From REEB506 sp049317545 (GTDB lineage Bacteria; Pseudomonadota; Alphaproteobacteria; Caulobacterales; Aquidulcibacteraceae): a stretch of DNA of 5,000 nt. The notes beneath the pieces were generated by a model. That model saw only the letters and a list, made by a program, of their open reading frames with translations. It was not told the origin of the DNA and did not search any database. The stretch lies in assembly GCA_049317545.1 (NCBI GenBank), contig JBMOIB010000188.1:1-5000 (forward strand). The letters run 5' to 3'. The position numbers and the translations under genes are program-made. This document shows positions 1 to 5,000 of this stretch, piece by piece (within the stretch, counting starts at the first letter, position 1; every line of letters begins with the position of its first letter).

Positions 1-104
1 GCCGCGCCGCCGGCCGTCTGAAAGCCTGCGCGGTAGAAAAGATCGGCCAGAATCGCGGCCGCCTCTTCGTCATCGCGCATGCAGAGCAGGAGTACCTCTG
101 CCAT
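1..104 (-). CDS. N-terminal fragment of a protein, possibly TIR-like or receiver-like (cut by left edge)
   Basis: The minus strand opens at an ATG (bases 104-102) and stays open for 34 codons to the window edge; an in-frame TAA lies ten codons upstream, so this ATG is the likely start. The peptide begins MAEVLLLCMRDDEEAAAILA and continues with LADLFYRAGFQTAGG. A short hydrophobic beta strand, an acidic DDEE turn, an amphipathic helix and a second strand after a Gly-Phe are how TIR domains start (strand, S/C-x-R-x-D-E, helix, AGF). Response-regulator receiver domains start in a similar way, and 34 residues cannot decide between them. It points the same way as the carbonic anhydrase behind it, with a 108-bp gap that shows no clear promoter or terminator. 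The Shine-Dalgarno match upstream is weak. I am fairly sure that it is coding and unsure of the family. Confidence 0.55.
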   Translation of the reverse strand, partial: MAEVLLLCMRDDEEAAAILADLFYRAGFQTAGGA

Positions 105-212
105 GCTAATCCCGAACCGCCCAAGTTATTGCGAGATGATGCCTGCAAGAACAGCACCACCATAGGGCGGATCGAATCACAAGAGGCGGGCGCTGCGCAA
201 CATACGGTTCAT

Positions 213-824
213 TCACGCAAGCGGAACAAAAACGCCATGTTGGCGGTCCAAGAGCTCAAGATGCCCGTCTGATATGCCGAAATGAGCCCCTTCCAGCGCT
301 AGCTCGCCGCGCGCGACGGCGTCCTTTACAAACGGAAAGGTCATCAGGCGTTCGATCGAAACACGGATGCTCTCCTTTTCCAGGGCTGCCTGGGCCTCGT
401 CGCCCGAATGGCCGGCGCAGCGGTCGCGGGCCGGATTGAGCAGGGCGATCCAGGGAGCGATAAATTCGTCGTCCGGATCCGGCGTTTCGGTGAGCGCTGC
501 GGCTACGCCGCCGCACTGGGCGTGTCCCAGAACGAGAATTGTGCGTACGCGCAGCTTGCGCACCGCGAACTCGATCGCCGCGCTGGTGCCGTGAAGACCT
601 TCGCCCTGCTCGTAGGGGGGGACCAGATTGGCCACGTTGCGGACGACGAACAATTCGCCTGGGCCGGCGTCGAAGATCGCCGAAGGGTCCACGCGGCTGT
701 CCGAACAGGCGATGATCAACATCCGCGGCGATTGACCCTGTTCGGCGAGCGCCCCGTAAAGCGCTCGCTCCTTGGGCCACCTTTGGGCGCGGAAGCTTCT
801 GTAGCCGTTCAGCAATCTGTCCAT
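213..824 (-). CDS. Beta-class carbonic anhydrase
   Basis: This 203-residue protein is a zinc enzyme that interconverts CO2 and bicarbonate. It is probably cytoplasmic, since no signal peptide is visible. The family signature is complete. The ACSDSRVDP motif supplies zinc ligand Cys40 and the catalytic Asp42-Arg44 dyad, and GHAQCGGV supplies zinc ligands His101 and Cys104. Between them lie the conserved FVVRNVAN segment (about 59-66) and the HGTSAAIEFAV helix (78-88). The length is normal for a bacterial beta-CA of the CynT/Can type. No cyanase or permease gene is next to it, so a cyn operon role is not supported. The ATG at 824-822 has only a weak GAGAT-like ribosome site about six bases upstream, but the N-terminus (LLNGYRSFR) matches the usual family start. 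It diverges from the lipoprotein gene, with 89 bp between the starts. No hairpin terminator follows its stop. The product call is very secure; the exact subgroup is not. Confidence 0.96.
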   Translation of the reverse strand: MDRLLNGYRSFRAQRWPKERALYGALAEQGQSPRMLIIACSDSRVDPSAIFDAGPGELFVVRNVANLVPPYEQGEGLHGTSAAIEFAVRKLRVRTILVLGHAQCGGVAAALTETPDPDDEFIAPWIALLNPARDRCAGHSGDEAQAALEKESIRVSIERLMTFPFVKDAVARGELALEGAHFGISDGHLELLDRQHGVFVPLA

Positions 825-913
825 TCGGGATCTCGTTTCGCGGGCGCCTGCACGGCTCCCGTTACGGGCTAAAGCGCTCGCGGGCGCAGAGCAAGCGCGC
901 TAGAACCCTCGCC

Positions 914-2134
914 ATGCCTCAGCATACCGACATGGCGGCGGCTCTCCCTCTTCGCGTCATGGCGGCGACCCTAGCCGCGCTCATGACCGCCGCATGCGCC
1001 ACCACACCGGCGGTCCCGTTTCGCCGGGAGAGCTTGGCCCGCCAGATTTCGGATGACGCGGCCGCTTTCAACGAAGCCTATGCGCGGGCTGTTTCCGGGC
1101 AAATTCTGCTCAATGTTCTGCGTGGCCGGGAACGGCTGCCGCGCCATTATCTGTCGATGTCGGGGATCCAGGACGCCCCGTCGCTCCGCTTTCGCGAGAA
1201 CGCCGGCATCGGATCGATCCCGCTCGGCGACGGCGCTTCGCCTTGGGGGTTTGGGTCGTTTGGGCTCGAGCGCGAGACCCAAAGCCGGCCGAGTTACGCG
1301 CTCCAGCCGCTGTCCGCTGAAACCCTGACCCGCGCCGTGTTCACGCCGACCCCGGCCAATATTTTCGAGCATTATTGGGACAGCGGCTGGCCGCGCGACC
1401 TGCTCCTGTTCCTTCTGGTCAGCCGCATTACACGGGTCTCCCAGGCGCCCGGGCAGGCGGCGATCGTGGAGGAATTCGATAACGAGGCGGCCGGAATCCG
1501 CGCCGATTGCGTTGGCGTGGAGTCACGCGGGTGCAGTTTCGTGTCCGTCGCTCGAACCATGCTCGCCGAAATCGGCGCCAAGACGGCGACGCAGGGCGGG
1601 CCATCCGCCGCCCCGGTGTGCGGTCTGATCGACGCCTATGGGCCGCGCGAGCCGATGCGCGCCGCGCCGCCGGAGAAGGGCCAGTCGTGCGCGCCGCGGA
1701 TTGTGGTCGGCGATGTCGCCTATGTGCTGTCGCTGCGGTCGTTCGACGACATCGTCTATTACGTCGGCGAGTTGATGCGCGCCGAGGGCCCTGACGAGAC
1801 CGAATATCGGGCGGCGCTCACCGTGCGCGCGGCGGGTCTGCGATCAGGCGCGAAGGCGCCGTTGTTTCGGATCGTCGCGGAGGCGGCAGCCGTCCGCGAA
1901 GTCGACGGCGATCCGCGCGGGCGCTTCGCCGCGAGCGTTGTTTACGGCGGGCGTCGCCTGTTCGCCGGCCCGCCTGTAAGCCGGACGTGCGCTGAGATCG
2001 GACCTGGGGCGTGTGCGGACGATCCCCGACTAGGGGACCGGTCGTCGTCCGTCTTGTCCTTGCTCGCCGAACTTCTGGCGCTCAACCAATCGCCGGACGC
2101 CATTCGCGCGCCGACCAGAGTCTTCGTGGAATAG
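914..2134 (+). CDS. Predicted lipoprotein of unknown function with three cysteine pairs
   Basis: This 406-residue protein has a hydrophobic N-terminus preceded by Arg14 and ending in LMTAAC, a relaxed lipobox with Cys28 as the likely lipidated residue, so it is probably anchored in the envelope. The mature part has recognisable blocks: an N-terminal helix with NEAYARAVSGQILLNVLRGR (53-72), then PRHYLSMSGI; a central RSFDDIVYYVGELMRA (275-290); and a C-terminal RSSSVLSLLAELLALNQS (376-393). From memory, similar blocks (LLLNI-R, RS-x-YYLGE, RS-x-L-x-LL) occur in uncharacterised proteobacterial lipoproteins; I know no assigned function. Six mature cysteines fall in close pairs (199/207, 236/259, 359/367), which suggests disulfides in an oxidising compartment. 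The start is uncertain: ATG 914 and ATG 932 (Met7) both keep the signal peptide, and neither has a clear Shine-Dalgarno. It is followed after 8 nt by a putative oxygenase gene, probably in one operon. Coding status is secure; function is unknown. Confidence 0.85.
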   Translation: MPQHTDMAAALPLRVMAATLAALMTAACATTPAVPFRRESLARQISDDAAAFNEAYARAVSGQILLNVLRGRERLPRHYLSMSGIQDAPSLRFRENAGIGSIPLGDGASPWGFGSFGLERETQSRPSYALQPLSAETLTRAVFTPTPANIFEHYWDSGWPRDLLLFLLVSRITRVSQAPGQAAIVEEFDNEAAGIRADCVGVESRGCSFVSVARTMLAEIGAKTATQGGPSAAPVCGLIDAYGPREPMRAAPPEKGQSCAPRIVVGDVAYVLSLRSFDDIVYYVGELMRAEGPDETEYRAALTVRAAGLRSGAKAPLFRIVAEAAAVREVDGDPRGRFAASVVYGGRRLFAGPPVSRTCAEIGPGACADDPRLGDRSSSVLSLLAELLALNQSPDAIRAPTRVFVE

Positions 2135-2137
2135 GAA
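2133..2137 (+). promoter_or_regulatory. Ribosome binding site overlapping the upstream stop codon
   Basis: The AGGAA core lies five bases before ATG 2143 and shares its first two bases with the TAG stop (2132-2134) of the lipoprotein gene. This fixes 2143 as the start of the oxygenase, although the frame is open further upstream. It also points to translational coupling between the two genes. Confidence 0.7.
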
Positions 2138-2142
2138 CAGCC

Positions 2143-2775
2143 ATGGCGCGCGCGCCGCAGATCGAAACCCTTTTCGCGACCAGGCTCTATCGGGCAGACC
2201 TCGGCGGCGCCGAGATCACTCGGCTGAATACGGACCTGGCGCGCGCCAGTCGCGCCGTGGCGAGCGACGATGCGGCCGGGCAGGACTGGTCGCAGCGCAA
2301 CCTCTACTCGGGCTATACGAGCTACGCCTCGCTCAACGACCTTGTCTGGCGCGATCCCGACTTCGCAGACCTCGCGGCCCGCCTCGAGCCGCATGTCGCC
2401 GCCTTCGCCAAGGCCTGCGATTTTGATCTCGATGGTGGCCGTCTTGAACTGGACTCGTTGTGGATCAACATCCTGGAGCCGGGCGGCGTCCATTCCGGCC
2501 ACATCCATCCCCACAGCGTCGTCAGCGGCGCCTATTACGTCGAGGTTCCCGACGGCGCGAGCGCCCTCAAGTTCGAAGACCCGCGCCTGCCCATGATGAT
2601 GGCCGCGCCGCCCCGCAAGACGCGCGCCGCGCGGGACGCTAAGACCCACGTGAGCATCGCGCCGCGCGCGGGCACGCTGCTCTTGTGGGAAAGCTTCCTG
2701 CGCCACGAAGTCACGCGCAACGAAGCCGCTGCGCAACGCATCAGCATAAGCTTCAACTACGCCTGGATCCGCTGA
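2143..2775 (+). CDS. Putative 2OG-Fe(II) oxygenase, TIGR02466 type
   Basis: This 210-residue protein resembles the TIGR02466 / 2OG-FeII_Oxy_5 family, thought to be Fe(II)- and 2-oxoglutarate-dependent oxygenases of unknown substrate. The family pattern is clear: an N-terminal IETLFATRLYRADL; the core DSLWINILEPGGVHSGHIHP (104-123); SVVSGAYYVEVP (125-136); LKFEDPRLP (142-150); and the C-terminal PRAGTLLLWESFLRHEV (174-190) and RISISFNYAW (199-208). Likely metal ligands are a histidine from the H117/H120/H122/H124 cluster and distal His188; Arg199 could bind the 2OG carboxylate. The usual acidic residue of an HxD/E triad is not obvious, since His122-Pro-His124 sits there. No signal peptide is seen, so it should be cytoplasmic. 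The frame is open upstream to about 2011, but ATG 2143 has an AGGAA site and matches the family N-terminus. It follows the lipoprotein gene closely and its stop abuts the stop of the convergent peptidase gene. The family is secure, the substrate unknown. Confidence 0.88.
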   Translation: MARAPQIETLFATRLYRADLGGAEITRLNTDLARASRAVASDDAAGQDWSQRNLYSGYTSYASLNDLVWRDPDFADLAARLEPHVAAFAKACDFDLDGGRLELDSLWINILEPGGVHSGHIHPHSVVSGAYYVEVPDGASALKFEDPRLPMMMAAPPRKTRAARDAKTHVSIAPRAGTLLLWESFLRHEVTRNEAAAQRISISFNYAWIR

Positions 2776-2794
2776 TCAGCGCCCGAAGCGCTGA
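2771..2794. terminator. Stem-loop at the convergent gene junction, possible bidirectional terminator
   Basis: Bases 2776-2782 (TCAGCGC) and 2788-2794 (GCGCTGA) form a perfect 7-bp stem around a 5-base loop. A perfect 10-bp palindrome, GCTGATCAGC (2771-2780), overlaps its left side and carries the abutting stop codons of the oxygenase (TGA, 2773-2775) and the peptidase (2776-2778). Read from the minus strand the loop is TTCGG, close to the stable UUCG loop. No run of T follows on either strand, so this is not a classical intrinsic terminator. It may act as an mRNA 3'-end stabiliser or weak terminator, or may be chance in GC-rich coding DNA. Confidence 0.4.
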
Positions 2795-4437
2795 CCAAAG
2801 AAATCGCCCTTGTTCCAGGTCGGGCGCTGGGGCGCGTCGGCGATCGCCCGGGCGATCTCGAAATTGACTTTCGCGAACTTGGCCCCGGCTTCGTAATTGA
2901 TCGGCTGGGAGAGGTCGTCTCCTGGCCGGTGATAGCGGGCGGCGCGGAAGTCCTTGTCGGCGACCTCGCCGCCGTTCGCGAACCCGGTCTTGATGAAGAC
3001 CGCCGGCACGCCCTGCAGAACGAAGCTGAAATGGTCCGAGCGCGTGAACAAGCCTTCGTCCGGGACCGGATCAGGAGACAAGGTGAGGCCGATCGTCTCC
3101 GCGGCCCTCTTGACGACCGGCCCCAGCGACGAGCGCTCGGCGCCGAATGCGATGATGTCGGTGAAATCATAGAGCAGGACAGGCATGTCGAGGTTGACGT
3201 TCGCAGCGATCGCGCCGGTCGTCGGCGGATTGTGCGCGAAGTAATCCGAACCCGTCAGTCCTTTTTCCTCGGCCGTGAGCGCAACGAACATCAATGAACG
3301 TTTGGACTTGACGGGTGACTGCGCGAAGCCGCGCGCGGCCTCCAGCATGGTCGCCGTTCCTGCCGCGTTGTCGAGCGCGCCATTGTTGATGACGTCGCCA
3401 TTCTCCGCGGCCTTGCTGATCCCGATGTGGTCGAGATGCGCGGAGAGAACGACGATCTCGTTCTTCAACACGGGATCGGAGCCCTCCACGACGCCGATGA
3501 CGTTGCGCGTATCGACATCGGAAATCGTCGACGCGAGGTTGGCGCTCAGGCGGGCCGGCAGATCGAAGCGCGGCGGATTTCCTTCCGGCGCTTCCGCCAG
3601 ACGCAAAACCTCGGCGAATGGCGTCGTTGCGCCGTCAAACAGTTTGGCGCCGCCGCCCATGCTGAAGGTTGCAATCGGCGTCGCCGCGCCGCCGTCGAAC
3701 TTGGCGACGCCGTTCGCGTCCCGCCATGACATGGACGGGTTTTGCCAAGTCACTTTCAACCGCTCGAAGGCCAGGACCCGGCTGGTCGTCGGCGTGAATA
3801 CCGAGATGAAGCCAACCGCGCCGCGCTTGGCCGCCTCGATCCGCTTGGTTCGCGCGGACCCGAAGAAGGCGCGCTCTTCCGTCTGGAAGCTTTTCGGAGC
3901 GCCGCGCAGCGTCACGACGATTTTTCCTTTGACGTCGAGACCGGCGTAATCGTCGCGGCCGCGCTCGGGCGAGACGACGCCGAACCCGACGAACACCAGC
4001 GGCGCATCGACCTTCGTAGCCGGCGCGAGCGGCGTGGCCGACGGCAGATAGTCTTCGCCGAAGGAGAGCTTATTCGCGGCCGCTCCCGGGCGGTTCAAGG
4101 CAAGGACGCCTTCGGTCGCCGCACCGAACGACACCAGGGGCGTCGGTTGGAAATAGGAGCCGTCGGCGCCGCCGGGCGTCAGGCCCCACTGGGCGAATTG
4201 CGAGGCCACATAGTTGGCGGCGATGTCGTACCCGCGCGTTCCGGCGTTGCGACCTTCGAGCAGGTCGCTCGCGAGGAAGGTCATGTGGGCCTTGATTGCC
4301 GCCGCTTTAGGCTCGAAGGCGGGAATCGCTGCGGGCGCTGCTGGGGGCGACTTCGTGGGTCTGACGCCGCCGGCCGCATGGGCGCTGGGCGCGGCCAGCA
4401 AGAGCGCCGCCGCCGCGGCCGCCGCCAAACGCTTCAT
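2776..4437 (-). CDS. Exported M28-family zinc aminopeptidase with PA-like insert
   Basis: This 553-residue metallopeptidase probably removes N-terminal residues from peptides outside the cytoplasm. A Sec signal peptide opens it (MKRL, seven Ala, LLLAAPSAHA, cleavage near residue 21), followed by a Pro/Ala-rich linker to about residue 42. The HMTFLASDLLEGRNAGTRGY block (51-70) is typical of M28 enzymes of this type. A PA-like region follows at about 140-225 (LVFVGFGV, KGKIVVTLRG, AKRGAVGFI). In the catalytic domain all di-zinc residues are visible: His334 (SAHLDH), bridging Asp356 (NNGALDNAAG), general base Glu390 and ligand Glu391 (TAEEKGL), Asp417 (NVNLDMP) and His503 (RYHRPGDD). I chose ATG 4437 over the in-frame ATG 4455 because GGAGAG lies five bases upstream of the former, none is near the latter, and the signal peptide then starts with Met-Lys-Arg. 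Substrate specificity cannot be read from the sequence. It diverges from the isomerase gene and converges with the oxygenase gene with no bases between stops. Confidence 0.94.
   Translation of the reverse strand: MKRLAAAAAAALLLAAPSAHAAGGVRPTKSPPAAPAAIPAFEPKAAAIKAHMTFLASDLLEGRNAGTRGYDIAANYVASQFAQWGLTPGGADGSYFQPTPLVSFGAATEGVLALNRPGAAANKLSFGEDYLPSATPLAPATKVDAPLVFVGFGVVSPERGRDDYAGLDVKGKIVVTLRGAPKSFQTEERAFFGSARTKRIEAAKRGAVGFISVFTPTTSRVLAFERLKVTWQNPSMSWRDANGVAKFDGGAATPIATFSMGGGAKLFDGATTPFAEVLRLAEAPEGNPPRFDLPARLSANLASTISDVDTRNVIGVVEGSDPVLKNEIVVLSAHLDHIGISKAAENGDVINNGALDNAAGTATMLEAARGFAQSPVKSKRSLMFVALTAEEKGLTGSDYFAHNPPTTGAIAANVNLDMPVLLYDFTDIIAFGAERSSLGPVVKRAAETIGLTLSPDPVPDEGLFTRSDHFSFVLQGVPAVFIKTGFANGGEVADKDFRAARYHRPGDDLSQPINYEAGAKFAKVNFEIARAIADAPQRPTWNKGDFFGQRFGR
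4405..4425 (-). repeat. Seven-codon alanine run (GCG/GCC) in the peptidase signal peptide
   Basis: Seven consecutive alanine codons, six GCG and one GCC, encode residues 5-11 of the peptidase, at the start of the hydrophobic core of its signal peptide. It is a short trinucleotide repeat interrupted once. Slippage in whole codons would lengthen or shorten the signal core without shifting the frame. Such runs are common in high-GC signal peptides, so it may have no special role. Confidence 0.6.
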
Positions 4438-4442
4438 CTTCA

Positions 4443-4448
4443 CTCTCC
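4443..4448 (-). promoter_or_regulatory. Ribosome binding site of the M28 peptidase
   Basis: On the minus strand GGAGAG lies five bases before ATG 4437. It is a good Shine-Dalgarno match and decides the start: the in-frame ATG at 4455, six codons further upstream, has no such site (its upstream bases read GACGACAGAACC). Confidence 0.7.
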
Positions 4449-4549
4449 AGGACATGGTTCTGTCGTCGAACTATTGGTAGCGTTCCGTCCTGATTTGTCG
4501 ACTGCGCGCCGGTCCATTCGGTCCCGCCGCCAGTCTGACGTTTCGCAAC

Positions 4550-4554
4550 GGGGG
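4550..4554 (+). promoter_or_regulatory. Ribosome binding site of the peptidyl-prolyl isomerase
   Basis: A GGGGG run followed by AA lies six bases before ATG 4561. A competing ATG at 4556 is in another frame, too close to the site, and opens only a short arginine-rich frame, so 4561 is the real start. Confidence 0.55.
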
Positions 4555-4560
4555 AATGCT

Positions 4561-5000
4561 ATGCGGCTACGCACTTTGGCGCTTGGGCTCCTGGCGCTCG
4601 CCGGCGCGGGATCCGCCGCGGCGCAGACGGCTTCGCCGGTCGATCCAGCTGCCGCGCCGCCGCCCGTCGTCGCGATCGAAACGTCGATGGGCGCGATCGA
4701 AGTCACGCTCGATCCGATCGGCGCGCCGAAGACCACCGCCCACATGCTGAAGCTGTTCCGCTCCAAGCACTATGTCGGCGCCGCGATCTTCCGGGTCGAG
4801 AAGGACTTTCTGATCCAGCTCGGCGACCTCGACGCCAATCTCGTGTACCGCCGCCCGCCGGTGGGAACCGTGCCGCTGGAGACCGCGACGAACACCCATG
4901 GCCGCGGCAAGGTCGCGCTCGCGCGCGGCGATGATCCGGGCAGCGGCCAGTCGAGCTTCTATTTCGAACTGGCCGACAACGCGCATCTGAACGCCGATCC
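4561..5000 (+). CDS. Periplasmic cyclophilin-type peptidyl-prolyl isomerase (cut by right edge)
   Basis: The visible 146 codons encode the N-terminal and central part of a cyclophilin, which catalyses cis-trans isomerisation of X-Pro bonds in folding proteins. MRLRTLALGLLALAGAGSAAA is a Sec signal peptide, with cleavage expected before Gln22, so the product should be periplasmic. A Pro/Ala linker (24-35) leads into the fold: VVAIETSMGAIEVTLDPIGAP (36-56), the TTAHMLKLFRSKHY helix (58-71), and the active-site stretch IFRVEKDFLIQLGD (76-89). There Arg78, Phe83 and Gln86 align with Arg55, Phe60 and Gln63 of human CypA. GRGKVALARGDDPGSGQSSF (114-133) and ELADNAHLNAD (136-146) are the usual following blocks. 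The normal FHR is FR here, with Phe at the His54 position, and Gly64 is replaced by Leu87; both are modest departures. The C-terminal part lies outside the window. It diverges from the M28 peptidase gene over 123 bp. The family is secure; ppiA/ppiB naming would be a guess. Confidence 0.93.
   Translation, partial: MRLRTLALGLLALAGAGSAAAQTASPVDPAAAPPPVVAIETSMGAIEVTLDPIGAPKTTAHMLKLFRSKHYVGAAIFRVEKDFLIQLGDLDANLVYRRPPVGTVPLETATNTHGRGKVALARGDDPGSGQSSFYFELADNAHLNAD

Noticed and set aside
177..212. An 11-codon minus-strand frame whose ATG directly follows the carbonic anhydrase stop
   Set aside because: It is too short to support as a gene, has no ribosome site or known leader-peptide features, and is easily explained by chance.
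256..780. A 174-codon minus-strand frame inside the carbonic anhydrase
   Set aside because: It is a +1-type shadow of a strongly conserved gene on the same strand. Its product is rich in Arg/Gly/Ser with no recognisable motif.
408..872. A 154-codon plus-strand frame antisense to the carbonic anhydrase
   Set aside because: Long antisense frames are expected in high-GC coding DNA. It shows no family motifs and the opposite strand is a clear enzyme gene.
899..906. A TAGAAC -10-like hexamer just before the lipoprotein start
   Set aside because: It has no matching -35 element about 17 bases upstream and lies only 7 bases from the ATG.
2011..2142. A 44-residue in-frame N-terminal extension of the oxygenase
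   Set aside because: The open frame overlaps the lipoprotein gene and reads as its frame shadow. The ribosome site and family-like N-terminus both place the start at 2143.
1942..2736. A 264-codon minus-strand frame across the lipoprotein end and the oxygenase
   Set aside because: It is antisense to two supported genes, has low-complexity Arg/Ala composition, and shows no domain pattern.
3275..3949. A 224-codon plus-strand frame antisense to the peptidase
   Set aside because: All M28 catalytic residues are on the minus strand; this frame is a high-GC shadow.
4438..4560. Possible sigma-70-like promoters in the divergent peptidase / isomerase spacer, such as TCGACA on the minus strand at 4501-4496
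   Set aside because: No -10 element at proper spacing was convincing on either strand. Promoters must lie here or nearby, but I cannot place them.
4567..4986. A 139-codon minus-strand frame antisense to the isomerase
   Set aside because: It is Arg-rich with no motif, opposite a clear cyclophilin with a signal peptide and ribosome site.

Overview
This is a high-GC window (roughly two thirds G+C by eye) packed with bacterial genes. Lipoprotein and Sec-type signal peptides mark several products as exported from a Gram-negative cell. The gene types and codon use suggest an alphaproteobacterium, perhaps of the Caulobacterales/Hyphomonadaceae type. That placement is inferred from style only; there is no rRNA or other marker to confirm it.

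Layout, left to right. (1) Bases 1-104, minus strand: the first 34 codons of a gene that runs off the left edge; its N-terminus resembles the start of a TIR-like or receiver-like alpha/beta domain. (2) 213-824, minus strand: a complete beta-class carbonic anhydrase with all zinc ligands. (3) 914-2134, plus strand, divergent from the carbonic anhydrase across 89 bp: a 406-residue predicted lipoprotein of unknown function with six mature cysteines in three close pairs. (4) 2143-2775, plus strand, 8 nt behind gene 3, with its ribosome binding site overlapping the gene 3 stop codon: a putative 2OG-Fe(II) oxygenase of the TIGR02466 type. (5) 2776-4437, minus strand: an exported M28-family zinc aminopeptidase with a PA-like insert. 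Its stop codon directly abuts that of gene 4, giving a zero-base convergent junction with a perfect stem-loop on top. (6) 4561-5000, plus strand: a periplasmic cyclophilin-type peptidyl-prolyl isomerase, divergent from gene 5 across 123 bp and cut by the right edge.

Most of the window is ordinary housekeeping and envelope biology: CO2/bicarbonate interconversion, breakdown of exported peptides, and periplasmic folding. The least understood part is the tight plus-strand pair of an unknown lipoprotein and a putative oxygenase, which look co-transcribed. There is no sign of an insertion sequence, integrase, CRISPR array, tRNA or rRNA, and I see no convincing novel multi-gene system. The edge fragment at the left is the one place where something unusual might begin, but too little of it is visible.
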